Below the pieces are notes generated by a model. That model had not been told where the DNA came from. It made no database searches and saw only the letters and a list, made by a program, of their open reading frames with translations. 64,000 bases of DNA from Methanosarcina mazei S-6 (GTDB lineage: Archaea > Halobacteriota > Methanosarcinia > Methanosarcinales > Methanosarcinaceae): assembly GCF_000970205.1 (NCBI RefSeq), contig NZ_CP009512.1, forward strand, positions 868,001 through 932,000, written 5' to 3'. The position numbers and the translations under genes were made by a program. Shown one piece after another: positions 9,403 to 18,416 of this stretch (position 1 is the first letter of the stretch; the number at the start of each line of letters is the position of its first letter).

Positions 9403-9837
9403 ATGTTTAGCAGGAATTATAAGGAGAAGACGATTGAGTCGGCGCTTTTCTCAGTAAGCGCCCTTAAGGTCGTCATCCTTTTCCTTATATGCCTTTTTTT
9501 GTTCAGGAACAGTTTACTTCTCTTTAAAGAAACGTCCCTTCTTGACTTCCTCACAGGAAAATTCTGGTATCCAACGCCAGTTAACAGGCAGTTCGGATTA
9601 TTGCTTCTCTTCTTCGGTTCTCTTATAGGTCCTTCCGGCTGCGGTAAATCCACCTCCATCCGTTGTTTAAACAGGATGAATGATCTTATCAAAAATTGCA
9701 GGGTCGAAGGTGAAATTCCAATTGAAGGTTGCCTTCGTTCGGCCCCGACCTGGAATGAAACCTCAGATCGGCTCGAATCTTTTCAAAATCCCAGGGAAAA
9801 AAGCACTGAAGATTACATTACTGGCAGGTTCGGATGA
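9403..9837 (+). pseudogene. Collapsed pst operon remnant: pstC N terminus joined in frame to pieces of pstB
   Basis: One 144-codon frame that is a patchwork of Pst genes. Residues 1 to about 76 match the PstC N terminus (first membrane segment, then WYPT and FGSLI). The next about 30 match PstB around Walker [10 protein letters not shown] followed by [12 protein letters not shown]. After about residue 106 it jumps to PstB helical-domain sequence (TWNETSDRL), and it ends with the PstB C terminus [16 protein letters not shown]. The rest of pstC, all of pstA, and the PstB signature motif and Walker B are missing. At least three deletions, all in frame, explain it. It cannot work as a transporter part. 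phoU overlaps its stop. Confidence 0.8.
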
Positions 9838-10493
9838 TTAAAATGATTAGAGTACAATACTTTCAGCAGTTAGACCTCCTCAAAAGGTCCATACTTTCTT
9901 TAGGAGAAATGTCTGAACTGATCTTTAAAGACTCAATGGAAGCAGTTATGGACCTCAATGTTGTGCTTGCCAATAAGACTCTTGCCCTTGAGCCCGGAGT
10001 GGACAAACTTGAGGAAGGGATTGAGTCTTCTATTTTTGATCTTCTTGCGCTTCAGCAGCCTATGGCAAGTGACCTCCGCCTTGTCGTGTCCGCAATTAAG
10101 ATTGAAGCAGATCTTAAAAGAATCTTGGAACTCTCGATCAATATTGCCAGAATACCCGGAAAAATTGAAGGCGGCCATATAAAGCCTCTTATAGACACAA
10201 AAAAAATGGCAGATATTACAGCATATATGCTTGAGAATTCCATTAAGGCTTTTAAAAATCATGACCCCAGACTCGCAAGGGAAACAGCAGCCCGGGATGA
10301 TGAGGTAGACAAACTCTTTTATGCAGTCTGGGTTGAGCTGATAGAAATGATGGCAAAAGATACAAGCATTATTTCCAGAGCCACATATTTGCTTTTCCTG
10401 ATTCGCTATATTGAAAGGATTGCTGACCATTGCTGTAATATTTGTGAGAGCGTGGTTTACCTCACGACGGCTGAGCATGTCAAACTTAACTGA
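9834..10493 (+). CDS. phoU: Phosphate signalling protein PhoU
   Basis: A 219-residue all-helical protein with the duplicated three-helix PhoU repeat. Metal-binding acidic motifs are visible in each half: [10 protein letters not shown] in the first and [11 protein letters not shown] in the second, together with the [12 protein letters not shown] and [13 protein letters not shown] helices. PhoU couples the Pst transporter to phosphate-responsive regulation. The ATG at 9834 overlaps the stop of the pst remnant, as expected from an original pstB-phoU junction; an ATG at 9843 is an alternative start. Because the pst genes upstream are broken, this copy may now be regulated from the pstS promoter alone. 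Confidence 0.88.
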   Translation: MIKMIRVQYFQQLDLLKRSILSLGEMSELIFKDSMEAVMDLNVVLANKTLALEPGVDKLEEGIESSIFDLLALQQPMASDLRLVVSAIKIEADLKRILELSINIARIPGKIEGGHIKPLIDTKKMADITAYMLENSIKAFKNHDPRLARETAARDDEVDKLFYAVWVELIEMMAKDTSIISRATYLLFLIRYIERIADHCCNICESVVYLTTAEHVKLN

Positions 10494-10722
10494 ACCGATT
10501 TTTTGGTTGCCCGATGTCTACTAATTCAATTATTTTTGGGATGAGTCAAAAAACTTTGTTAGTGCCTCAGCAAGGATTTCAGAAGTATTTCTCCTATCAG
10601 AAAATCGCGTGGTTAACTAAAAATCCAGGTTTAGGGACATAATTCTGTTTTTAAGAACGGCTCTTTATACATATTTACAAACCAGTTAAAACCTCTTCAG
10701 GGGGATTTTTATTACTAAAGAT

Positions 10723-11715
10723 ATGAGAAAAGTCCAGTTTACCGGAAATTCTTCTTATGTAGTCTCCCTCCCTATGAAATGGGTAAGGGATGTTGGGATT
10801 GAAGCCGGAGACACGCTTAATCTTATAACCATGCCTAATAGAACCATACTTGTTTCTCCCGGTGAGATCTCAAGAGAACAGACTACCCGCAAAGCAACAA
10901 TCGACTATATTCTCCCGGATAGTGTGGAAAACAATCTAAGGATTCTTATCTCTTATTATCTGGCGGGTTATGATTCTATTACACTGGCTACTGACAAAGG
11001 TTTCACTGCTTATGACCGCAAGTTTATCAAAGACTCTGTGCGCCAGAAACTCATAGGTCTCGAGCTTGTGGAAGAATCCAGTAATGAAATGGTCTTCCTG
11101 TGCTTGCTTAATTACAATGATCTTCCTCTTGGCAGAGTAATCAAAAATATGTATGGACTTGTAATTTCCATGCTTGTGGATTCAATGGCAGCTCTTCGGG
11201 ATCATAATGTGGAAATTGCTAAAGATGTGATCCAGAGAGATGATGGCGTAGATCGTTTTTATCTTCTTGCTGTCCGCCAGCTCAATATTTCACTTAATGA
11301 AGCCGAAATTGCTGAAAAAATTGAGATTGGGAATCCGCAAGATTGCCTGGGCTACAGGCTTATTACAAAGAGCATCGAGCGTATGGGAGATCACGCAGTC
11401 AAAATAGCTACAAATGCCCTGAAAATGGATGCAAATATAAACGCTGATGACCCAATTTTTAAAATGGCTGAACTCTCACGAAAGGTTTTCGAAAGGTCAA
11501 TACATTCGATGCAGGAAGAAGATCTCAGGGCTATAAACAAAATTGTTATGGATGCCAAAAATATTTCCCAGCTCGGTATTTCTCTAGAGTCCCGGGGTGA
11601 TGGAGGTTCCCGTAATATCGCACTTAGCATGATTCTGGAGAGCCTGCGCAGGGTAGCCGAATATAGTGCCGATATCGCAGAAGTTTCAATCAATATGAAT
11701 GTAAAGAAAATTTGA
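10723..11715 (+). CDS. AbrB-domain PhoU-like phosphate regulator
   Basis: A 330-residue fusion. Residues about 1-45 form an AbrB/SpoVT-type DNA-binding domain (KVQFTGNSSYVVSLPMKWV, then AGDTLNLI). The remainder is two PhoU repeats with QRDDGVDRFY and SIERMGDHAVKIA signatures. This architecture is common in archaea and suggests a DNA-binding regulator that senses phosphate status, replacing the bacterial PhoB/PhoR arrangement. It follows phoU on the same strand after about 230 bases, so it may have its own promoter. The ATG at 10723 agrees with the domain start. Target genes are not shown by the sequence. Confidence 0.82.
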   Translation: MRKVQFTGNSSYVVSLPMKWVRDVGIEAGDTLNLITMPNRTILVSPGEISREQTTRKATIDYILPDSVENNLRILISYYLAGYDSITLATDKGFTAYDRKFIKDSVRQKLIGLELVEESSNEMVFLCLLNYNDLPLGRVIKNMYGLVISMLVDSMAALRDHNVEIAKDVIQRDDGVDRFYLLAVRQLNISLNEAEIAEKIEIGNPQDCLGYRLITKSIERMGDHAVKIATNALKMDANINADDPIFKMAELSRKVFERSIHSMQEEDLRAINKIVMDAKNISQLGISLESRGDGGSRNIALSMILESLRRVAEYSADIAEVSINMNVKKI

Positions 11716-12557
11716 ACCTGAAAATTTTGGGATTCAATAATCTTTTTTATTCATATATTCGTTCTTTAGAACATCAAATATATTAAAAGATATTTTTCTC
11801 AAAGATGCTAACGAAAGTATATATTGCGTTTAAACCCAAATCACGCAATATGTTCTGAAAATCATTATCTTTAGTCTTCTCTTCTGTATTCTTAAATAAT
11901 TTACACAGTATTTTGTTTTCCTCAGTATTTGTTTTCCTCAGTATTTGTTTTCCTCAGTATTTGTTTTCCTCAGTATTTGTTTTCCTCAGTATTTGTTTTA
12001 AGAATATTTTCAATGCAAAGAAATATGATTTTTGTAAAAAGGATATTGGGCCAGTTCCTGATATTAAAGTAAATGGTTTACTTTAATAATTACAGTCAAG
12101 TTAGATCTTTTTCAATTTAGCTGATGATTATTATATTGTCTAATTATTTTCTGCCTACGCCAATAATATCTAAGAACAGATAATGTCCCTTAATATGATT
12201 TTTACATTGGGAGCTGGTATATATTATAATCAACAAACACGATCTATTGATGAAAGTATATAGGTAGTATTTATCAACTTCAAAACCCCTTCATTTCCAG
12301 TGGAAATTCTATAATCTTTTGCCATTTAATATATTTCCTGTAAAAAAGTTAAACGAGAAATGCATAAACATTCGATAGCATCAGTTAAATATTAAGCTAT
12401 TTTCTAGAGTTTGAAAAATAAAAAGCCATGTCATATTGATTAAGTTAAGATGCAAAAAATCAAGAAGTGTTATTTTTTATGCTGGATATTTAAAATCTTT
12501 TTGGGAGCACGTCATAGATATTATTCAAAGTTATTCCTATAATCCGTTAACTTCGGG
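11716..12557. other. AT-rich intergenic region
   Basis: About 840 bases between convergent genes. It contains the 16-bp tandem repeat annotated separately and no ORF with coding character. It is otherwise low-complexity AT-rich DNA with no recognisable element. Confidence 0.6.
11914..11999. repeat. 16-bp tandem repeat, about five copies
   Basis: The unit TTTTCCTCAGTATTTG is repeated head to tail about five times with almost no divergence, which implies recent expansion or ongoing slippage. It lies in noncoding DNA and shows no dyad. Confidence 0.85.
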
Positions 12558-13010
12558 TCATTTCCCAAATGTCTGAATAATCCAGTATTTTATCTCGTCT
12601 CTGACCTGACGGAAAACTTCGAGCTGCTCTTCTTCTGATCCCACGGCTGTGGCGGGGTCTTCAAAACTTTTGTGAATTACTTCTCTTGCTCTGGGAATTT
12701 CTGTCGGAAGGTCCAGATCCGTGCTGCATATCGGACATGACACTCTGGCACTATCACAGACTGTGACTTCAATGTCAAAAATGATATTCTGGAGTGTTTT
12801 GGGAGTTTTGGAGAGCTGACTGGATATATCGATGCCTATCTCCTTCATGACCATTACAGCACGAGGGTCAACATTTGTGGCCTTGATGCCGGCACTGTAA
12901 GCTTCGTATCTATCTCCATGAATAGCCCTCAAAAGGCCTTCCGCCATCTGGGACCTGGCTGAGTTATGGGTGCACAGAAAGAGGACCTTCTTCTTTTCTT
13001 GTGATGTCAT
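12558..13010 (-). CDS. ArsC-type arsenate reductase / low-molecular-weight protein tyrosine phosphatase
   Basis: A 150-residue LMW-phosphatase-fold protein. The phosphate-binding loop CTHNSARSQ lies near the N terminus, giving the CX5R(S) signature. Two further cysteines, CDSARVSCP, sit where thioredoxin-linked ArsC enzymes keep their redox relay, which favours arsenate reduction over tyrosine dephosphorylation. Start is the ATG at 13010, preceded by GGTGAT; an upstream ATG at 13022 is in frame but that site lies within it. Arsenate is a phosphate analogue taken up by Pst transporters, so placement in a phosphate-stress region makes sense. No arsenite exporter or ArsR is adjacent. Confidence 0.78.
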   Translation of the reverse strand: MTSQEKKKVLFLCTHNSARSQMAEGLLRAIHGDRYEAYSAGIKATNVDPRAVMVMKEIGIDISSQLSKTPKTLQNIIFDIEVTVCDSARVSCPICSTDLDLPTEIPRAREVIHKSFEDPATAVGSEEEQLEVFRQVRDEIKYWIIQTFGK

Positions 13011-13169
13011 GCTTATCACCATCTTATCATGTTCTATAAATTATTGGATTATTTGTTTTGATTTCTTTTTCTCCCGCGTTGTACCGGATAGAGCCGCGTT
13101 CATGTGTGGTCATCATTATGCAGGTTTAATACTACTTATTTCATATTTGGTTATAGCACATGCAAAAAA

Positions 13170-13670
13170 TTAATTATTGTCGTAAACAGGATTGAAGTTA
13201 TCAATTATGGTTTTCAAGTCTGCTTTTATAGGTTGCCTTTCTTCCGGTACAAATATATAAGGTGTATGAGGTTTTGACGGAGAATATTTTACAGCCAGTA
13301 CTCTCATTATACCCAGTACTAGCAGCAAGGTAGACAAACTTAATATAAATTCAGACCCTAATTCCTGGGAATAAAGGCCCACAGCGATCTCACGCAGGAC
13401 TATTAAAATTGTAGCATCTGTTATATCCGTGAGCTTGATTCTGTCATTTTCGTGATAATCAACAAAAGCTTTGAAAAGGTCAATAACAATGAAGACCGTT
13501 AGCACACTTGTTACCATGTGATTGAAGCCGCTTTCAAGAGACTCAAAAATAATAAAGCGAATGTCAAGTAAGGTTTTTGCCATTCCCACAATTAATGCCA
13601 GCAGCAATATATAAAGAAAGATTGTACTGATTGTATCTGTAGCTTTTTTGAATAATCGTATACTATCCAT
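13170..13670 (-). CDS. psiE: PsiE-family phosphate-starvation-inducible membrane protein
   Basis: A 166-residue membrane protein with four predicted hydrophobic segments. The family stretch runs from DIRFIIFESL through VIDLFKAFVDYHENDRIKL to ATILIVLREIAVGLYS. PsiE proteins are induced in phosphate starvation in bacteria, but their biochemical role is unknown. I place the start at the ATG at 13670, five bases after AGGTGG; an upstream GTG at 13679 overlaps that site. Neighbours are the ArsC-like gene in the same direction and the divergent alkaline phosphatase, consistent with shared phosphate control. Confidence 0.8.
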   Translation of the reverse strand: MDSIRLFKKATDTISTIFLYILLLALIVGMAKTLLDIRFIIFESLESGFNHMVTSVLTVFIVIDLFKAFVDYHENDRIKLTDITDATILIVLREIAVGLYSQELGSEFILSLSTLLLVLGIMRVLAVKYSPSKPHTPYIFVPEERQPIKADLKTIIDNFNPVYDNN

Positions 13671-14164
13671 ATCTTCCACCTAATATCAACTGCACTACTC
13701 ATCATTTTTCAAGTTATATAGAGTTTTTCGCACTATTCTATATACTTAATTTATAAATATATAGGCAATTCTGCTGGTGGACTTCTTTCTTCAATATATA
13801 CTCTGTGTGAAATCATTCTTTCTTTTACACAATTGTTTACTGTCATTTCATATTTTTAGTGACTATTTCTCAGTTATTGGACGAAATCCTTATCAGGCTA
13901 CAACATTATTTTGTGAACAGTTTGTATAGTTTATCCATGTATGGCTGGAAATATATAAGGTAAATATTCAGGAAAACGGCAGATACCGAACAATAGGGTT
14001 ATATAGCTTTACTTTTCCTCCATTACATACTGCCCAATATATATTTTATATGTGAAAAATTCAAATACGGCTGGCTACCTCTTCAAATTTGAGATAAAAA
14101 ATTTGAGTATAGTCCGAAATAGAGCCTGCTCTTAAAAGCATGTTCTCAATTTGAGGTAGTTTTA
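13671..14164. other. Divergent promoter region psiE / alkaline phosphatase
   Basis: About 490 bases between divergent genes. Candidate TATA elements lie at about 13745-13755 for psiE and about 14036-14050 for the phosphatase. The segment just before the phosphatase start can fold into a hairpin, described separately. No ORF seen. Confidence 0.5.
14075..14159 (+). promoter_or_regulatory. Long hairpin covering the alkaline phosphatase ribosome-binding site
   Basis: CTACCTCTTCAAATTTGAG at 14075-14093 is nearly complementary to CTCAATTTGAGGTAG at 14145-14159. The downstream arm contains GAGGT, the apparent Shine-Dalgarno of the gene starting at 14165. A TATA-like tract at about 14036-14050 would place the transcript start near the upstream arm, so the mRNA leader could mask its own ribosome site. 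The pairing is seen in the sequence; a regulatory role is inference. Confidence 0.4.
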
Positions 14165-15916
14165 ATGGATACTAAAGAAACAAATGTTCTACTAACCCTC
14201 CTCGTAGGGCTTCTGCTACTGGGAAATGCTGGTTCTGCAGCAGCTGTGGAAGATGATTCAAATAGCAAAGATTTTTCAGGTAATTATACCTGTCTCACTG
14301 ATTCCGTAAAATGTAAATCTTGTCCAGAATCGGAAGCTAAAATTAAAAACGTGATAATCCTGGTTCCAGATGGGTGTTCTCAGAGTGTCCAGACTCTTGC
14401 CAGATGGTACAGTGGAAGTCCTCTAATGCTTGATGAAATGGTCGCAGGAACGGTCTCTACTTACAGTACAGACTCAGTTATTACTGATTCTTCATCAGCT
14501 GCAAGTGCTTTTGCTACCGGATACAAGACAACCAACGGCTTTGTAAGTGTCGGACCGAGCAATGCTTCAGTTTTAAGTATACTGGAAAACCCTTCTGAAG
14601 ATATGCAATACAGACCGCTTGCAACAGTGCTTGAAGGGTCAAAGCTTGAAGGCAAGGCTACAGGGCTTGTAGCAACTTCCCGGGTCACCCATGCTACACC
14701 TGCAGCTTTTGCTTCTCACGTGGATAACAGGGATAACGAAAACGAGATCATGGAACAGATGGTCTATGAAAATGTTGATGTGGTTTTCGGAGGAGGTTCC
14801 CGCCATCTAGTGCCTGAAGAAGAAGGTGGAAAAAGGACAGATAGAGAAAACCTGACAGAAGTGCTTCTTGATAAGGGTTACCAGTATGTTGACAGCAGAG
14901 ATGAAATGTTGAATCTGTCATCCGGAAAAGCATGGGGCCTTTTTGCCAGCAGTCACATGGCACCGGATATTGATCGTACCGAACTTGTACCTGAAGAACC
15001 CTCTCTTTCAGAAATGACCGGAAAAGCCCTAGAACTGCTTTCACAGGACAAAGATGGCTTTTTCCTTATGGTGGAAGGTAGCCAGGTAGACTGGGCAAAT
15101 CACGCTAATGACCCTGTTTATGCTGTTACGGACTTCCTGGCTTTTGATGAAGCTGTTAAGGTTGCAGTTGAATTTGCAGAACAAGATGGACATACCCTTG
15201 TCCTCGCTTTCCCTGACCACAATACAGGCGGGATGACCATTGGTAGTGATTCTGATTCTAATTATACTTCTACAACCATAGAAGATGTCATTGATCCTCT
15301 CAAAAGCATGAAGCTCAGCTCTGCAGGTATTGCGGAAAAAATAGGAACAGATGTTTCCTCCGAAAATATTAAAGCTCAGCTAAAAACCTGGTGGGGAATT
15401 GATGCTACCGATGATGAAGTAACTGAAATACTTGAAATCTATAACAATGGAGAGGGCCTTTCCCTCGATTATTCAATCAGCGAAGTAATCAATCAAAATC
15501 ATACTGTTATCGGGTGGACTACTCATGGACATTGTGGTGAAGATGTCCCTCTCTGGGCTTATGGTCCTGACCACCCTGCAGGTCACCTGGATAACACAGA
15601 AATTGCAGGATATATCGCTGAAAAAGCCGGTTTCAACCTGGAGGAAACAAATAGGTACCTGTTTGTTGAAGTGAGTGAGGTATTCTCCAGAGACAACGGA
15701 GACGGGAAACTGGATGAAAATGAATATCTGCTGGACCTGACAAGCTCCTTAAACCCTGTGCTGAGGATAGGAGATGCCGAACTACCGGTAAGCACAAATA
15801 TTCTCATCAAACAAGGCGTAACTTATGAGCTCGAAGGAATAGTCGTTTATGCTCCGGCGACAGGTAAAGTTTACATCCCTTCCGAAGTGCTTTCACTGGT
15901 CAATGGGAAAAAGTAA
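14165..15916 (+). CDS. phoA: Secreted alkaline phosphatase
   Basis: A 583-residue alkaline phosphatase of the PhoA superfamily. An N-terminal hydrophobic signal ending near SAAAVEDD implies export. Catalytic and metal motifs are in order: IILVPDGCSQ (metal Asp), TDSSSAASAFATGYK (serine nucleophile), HATPAAFASHV, MVEGSQVDWANHAND, AFPDHNTGG, and WTTHGHCGEDVPLWAYGP near residue 450. After the core a short acidic segment, DNGDGKLDENEY, looks like an EF-hand-type calcium loop, and a small C-terminal region follows. It releases phosphate from organic esters outside the cell, fitting the neighbouring pstS, phoU and psiE genes. Single-gene unit with a possible terminator at 15961. Confidence 0.92.
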   Translation: MDTKETNVLLTLLVGLLLLGNAGSAAAVEDDSNSKDFSGNYTCLTDSVKCKSCPESEAKIKNVIILVPDGCSQSVQTLARWYSGSPLMLDEMVAGTVSTYSTDSVITDSSSAASAFATGYKTTNGFVSVGPSNASVLSILENPSEDMQYRPLATVLEGSKLEGKATGLVATSRVTHATPAAFASHVDNRDNENEIMEQMVYENVDVVFGGGSRHLVPEEEGGKRTDRENLTEVLLDKGYQYVDSRDEMLNLSSGKAWGLFASSHMAPDIDRTELVPEEPSLSEMTGKALELLSQDKDGFFLMVEGSQVDWANHANDPVYAVTDFLAFDEAVKVAVEFAEQDGHTLVLAFPDHNTGGMTIGSDSDSNYTSTTIEDVIDPLKSMKLSSAGIAEKIGTDVSSENIKAQLKTWWGIDATDDEVTEILEIYNNGEGLSLDYSISEVINQNHTVIGWTTHGHCGEDVPLWAYGPDHPAGHLDNTEIAGYIAEKAGFNLEETNRYLFVEVSEVFSRDNGDGKLDENEYLLDLTSSLNPVLRIGDAELPVSTNILIKQGVTYELEGIVVYAPATGKVYIPSEVLSLVNGKK

Positions 15917-15960
15917 ATAGAGCCGAAGTGAGAAGAGCCTGCCTGAAATTTGAATTAATT

Positions 15961-15991
15961 AAAGGGGATTATTTCCCTTTTCCTGTTTTTT
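15961..15991 (+). terminator. Hairpin plus T-run after the alkaline phosphatase gene
   Basis: AAAGGG and CCCTTT form a six-base stem around GATTATTT, with a T-rich tract ending in six or more Ts immediately after. It lies 45 bases downstream of the phosphatase stop, where a transcript end is expected. Archaeal termination depends mainly on the T-tract. Confidence 0.5.
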
Positions 15992-16235
15992 GGTCGTGAC
16001 TTATCAGGAGGCTTGTCCTTGAATTGCTGGCTAATTCTAAAAATGGGTGTGCCTATTGTTTTTGAGGAAAAGTATAGAAACTCTAATCATTGCATTTTTA
16101 TATAATTTCCTTTACCGCATAATTTTTTGGTTTTTGTATTAAGAAACAAGAAACCTGTTTGCACTAACTATATAGGTAATCTCCTAGTTCCTTATTTTCT
16201 GATATAAATATAGACTAAATCGAATAAACCTATAT

Positions 16236-17045
16236 ATGGCTCAATCCATTCTAATTTTGAGAAAAGTCAGAATAGCAAATGAGCAGACAGAGGAATCAGA
16301 TATTATAAAAATAGTACATCTTTCCGATATTCATTTCTCAGAAGCATACTATATGCCTGAGATTGCAGATTCCATGCTTCAAATCATAAACGAAAGTTCT
16401 CCGGATATAGTAATAATTACCGGCGACCTGACGGAAAACGGGTTTGCAGCCGAATATAATGGGGCAAAAAACTTTATTGATAAGATTGAATGCAAAAACA
16501 AAGTAATAGTTCCTGGAAATCATGACTCCAAAAATGCAGGTTATCTTTTCTTTGAGGATATTTTTAAGGCCAGGTCTTCTTCTGGGTACTTTGGTGATGT
16601 TACTGTAATAGGGCTTGATTCGTCTCAGCCGGAACTTGATGACGGACACATAGGAAGGGAAAACTACGGCTGGATAGAGAGTACTTTTTCAACAGGCAGT
16701 TTCAAGGTTTTCGCTCTACACCATCACCTTATTCCAATTCCAAAAACTGGCAGAGGAAATAATGTGCTTGTAGACGCAGGAGACGTCCTGGAACTTCTGG
16801 ACCGTTCGGGTGTAAACCTTGTACTCTGTGGGCACTGGCATATCCCCTGGGTGTGGAGATTAAACGATATGTTTATCATCAGTGCTGGAACGGTTTGCTC
16901 CTCCAAAATTCGAGGAAAGACTTCTCAGTGTTATAACCTGATTGAGCTTGAAACACCTGAATCCGAATGTACGCGCTGGCACCTGCGGATTACTAGAGTT
17001 TTCTCATCGGGAATAAAAGAGCTGGTCGTAGATAATATAGTATAA
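16236..17045 (+). CDS. Cytoplasmic metallophosphoesterase (CpdA-like)
   Basis: A 269-residue calcineurin-like phosphoesterase. All five family motifs are visible: HLSDIHFS, ITGDLTENG, VPGNHDS, a histidine pair in LHHHLIPIP and LCGHWHIPWVW. These bind two metal ions and support hydrolysis of phosphomonoesters or cyclic nucleotides. There is no signal peptide or membrane segment. The ATG at 16236 follows a TATA-like tract; the first motif begins about 30 residues in. Its place after the alkaline phosphatase suggests a phosphate-scavenging role, but the substrate cannot be named. It resembles the membrane-anchored paralogue at 47676-48527 only in motifs. Confidence 0.82.
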   Translation: MAQSILILRKVRIANEQTEESDIIKIVHLSDIHFSEAYYMPEIADSMLQIINESSPDIVIITGDLTENGFAAEYNGAKNFIDKIECKNKVIVPGNHDSKNAGYLFFEDIFKARSSSGYFGDVTVIGLDSSQPELDDGHIGRENYGWIESTFSTGSFKVFALHHHLIPIPKTGRGNNVLVDAGDVLELLDRSGVNLVLCGHWHIPWVWRLNDMFIISAGTVCSSKIRGKTSQCYNLIELETPESECTRWHLRITRVFSSGIKELVVDNIV

Positions 17046-17097
17046 AGAGTCTAAAGTAAGAGTCTAAAGTAAGAGTCTAAAGTAAGAGTCTAAAGTA
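17046..17097. repeat. 13-bp tandem repeat, four copies
   Basis: The unit AGAGTCTAAAGTA is repeated four times directly after the metallophosphoesterase stop codon. The copies are nearly identical. It lies between that gene and the hairpin segment at 17152. Confidence 0.85.
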
Positions 17098-17151
17098 CGA
17101 TAAAGTTAGTATACGCTTGACCGACAGTTTTTGTCCGTGAGTCCTTGATTT

Positions 17152-17213
17152 CCCTCAATGGAGGGAGGAATGAACCAAGAAGCCACTCAGCTAAAGACTG
17201 AGTGGTAGTTCAC
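17152..17213 (+). ncRNA. Orphan IS605-type right end / omega-RNA-like hairpins
   Basis: Two consecutive hairpins: CCCTC-AATG-GAGGG, then CACTCAG-CTAAAGA-CTGAGTG, followed by GTAGTTCAC. The layout resembles the right ends of IS605/IS1341 elements, which encode the scaffold of the guide RNA for TnpB. A second copy with the same flanking words lies at 45193-45253. No tnpA or tnpB is adjacent to either, and the tnpB at 6252 lacks this sequence downstream, so these look like solo remnants. Assignment rests on pattern recognition, not a database match. Confidence 0.5.
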
Positions 17214-17381
17214 ATGTCACATGCGTAATTATTAGCGAGATGCCATGTAAGGCCAATATGTAAATCTTAAATTCAGAAAAATTTAGTATCTGAATTTGAA
17301 GTTAGTATTGACCATCTCCAATTGTATAAATGGTTTAATTTTAATATAGCTTCTTAGATTAGCTTCTGAATAGATGATAAA

Positions 17382-18200
17382 ATGACTCGCCAAATAATCT
17401 CCCCAGGGAAGAACGATTCTTCTTTCCTGCTTGAACTAAAAAACGTAAATGTTATCAGGAGTGGAAAAAAGATCCTTGATTCGGTTTCTCTCTCAATTGA
17501 GCAGGGAGAGCATGTTGCAATTATTGGGCCCAATGGCTCCGGAAAATCTTCTCTCATCAAAACCTTTACAAAGGAATATCATCCTCTTGCATCAGTTGAC
17601 GGACTGGTTCTGAATATTATGGGCAAAGGAACCTGGAATGTTTTTGAGCTAAGGAAATTACTGGGAATTGTCTCCGGAGACCTTCAGCAAACATACTGCC
17701 GCGAGGTCAGTGTACTGGATGTCGTACTTTCCGGGTTTTTCAGCAGCATAGGCATCTACTACAATCATGAAGTTACTCCTGAAATGGAGACCAGAGCGAG
17801 GGAAGTTCTTGAGTTTCTTGAGATCTCCCACCTTGCAGACAGGCTGATGTCCGAACTCTCCTCAGGGGAAGCCAGGAGGGTACTTATAGGGAGAGCTCTT
17901 GTGCACGACCCTGAAGCCCTTATTTTAGATGAGCCAACAACCAGCCTTGACCTGAGAGCTCTCCACAGCTTCCGTGAAAGCGTCCGGAAAATTGCAGATT
18001 CAGGAAAAAGTGTTATCCTTGTCACACATGCCCTTGAAGATATTATTCCTGAAATTAACCGTGTGATCCTTATAAAAGATGGAAAAATCCTCAAAGACGG
18101 AAAAAAAGATGAAGTACTGACAGATGCCAACCTCTCAGAACTTTTCTCCCTTCCAGTAAAAGTTCTGGAAAAAGGGGATTACTATCAGGCTTTCATCTGA
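17382..18200 (+). CDS. ABC-transporter ATP-binding protein
   Basis: A 272-residue nucleotide-binding subunit. Walker A is GPNGSGKSS, the ABC signature is LSSGEARR, Walker B is ALILDEPTT and the H-loop is in LVTHALED. The Q-loop region differs from the usual (GIVSGDLQQ). It resembles stand-alone YlmA/ModF-like ATPases, with no permease or binding-protein gene next to it. The start at 17382 (ATG) has no strong ribosome site. Two degraded copies of the same family flank the wider region: a C-terminal piece at 1989-2218 and an N-terminal piece at 18417-18655, so this may be the surviving copy of a multiplied gene. Confidence 0.82.
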   Translation: MTRQIISPGKNDSSFLLELKNVNVIRSGKKILDSVSLSIEQGEHVAIIGPNGSGKSSLIKTFTKEYHPLASVDGLVLNIMGKGTWNVFELRKLLGIVSGDLQQTYCREVSVLDVVLSGFFSSIGIYYNHEVTPEMETRAREVLEFLEISHLADRLMSELSSGEARRVLIGRALVHDPEALILDEPTTSLDLRALHSFRESVRKIADSGKSVILVTHALEDIIPEINRVILIKDGKILKDGKKDEVLTDANLSELFSLPVKVLEKGDYYQAFI

Positions 18201-18416
18201 TGGAAATTCTTCTGCAGGCAGAGTCATGTTTCCGCGACTAGTAAACTGAGTCATAGAATCTGTCTGCAAAGTGTAAAAACCGTTTCAATCCGCTCGGCAA
18301 TCGTAGCAACAAATTTAACGAGATATATTTAATTCCTTATCCGGATACTTTAAGTCAATTAGTCTTACATGACTTACCAGGTGATTAAGGAATAGTTTCC
18401 TCTTTTCAATCACACT

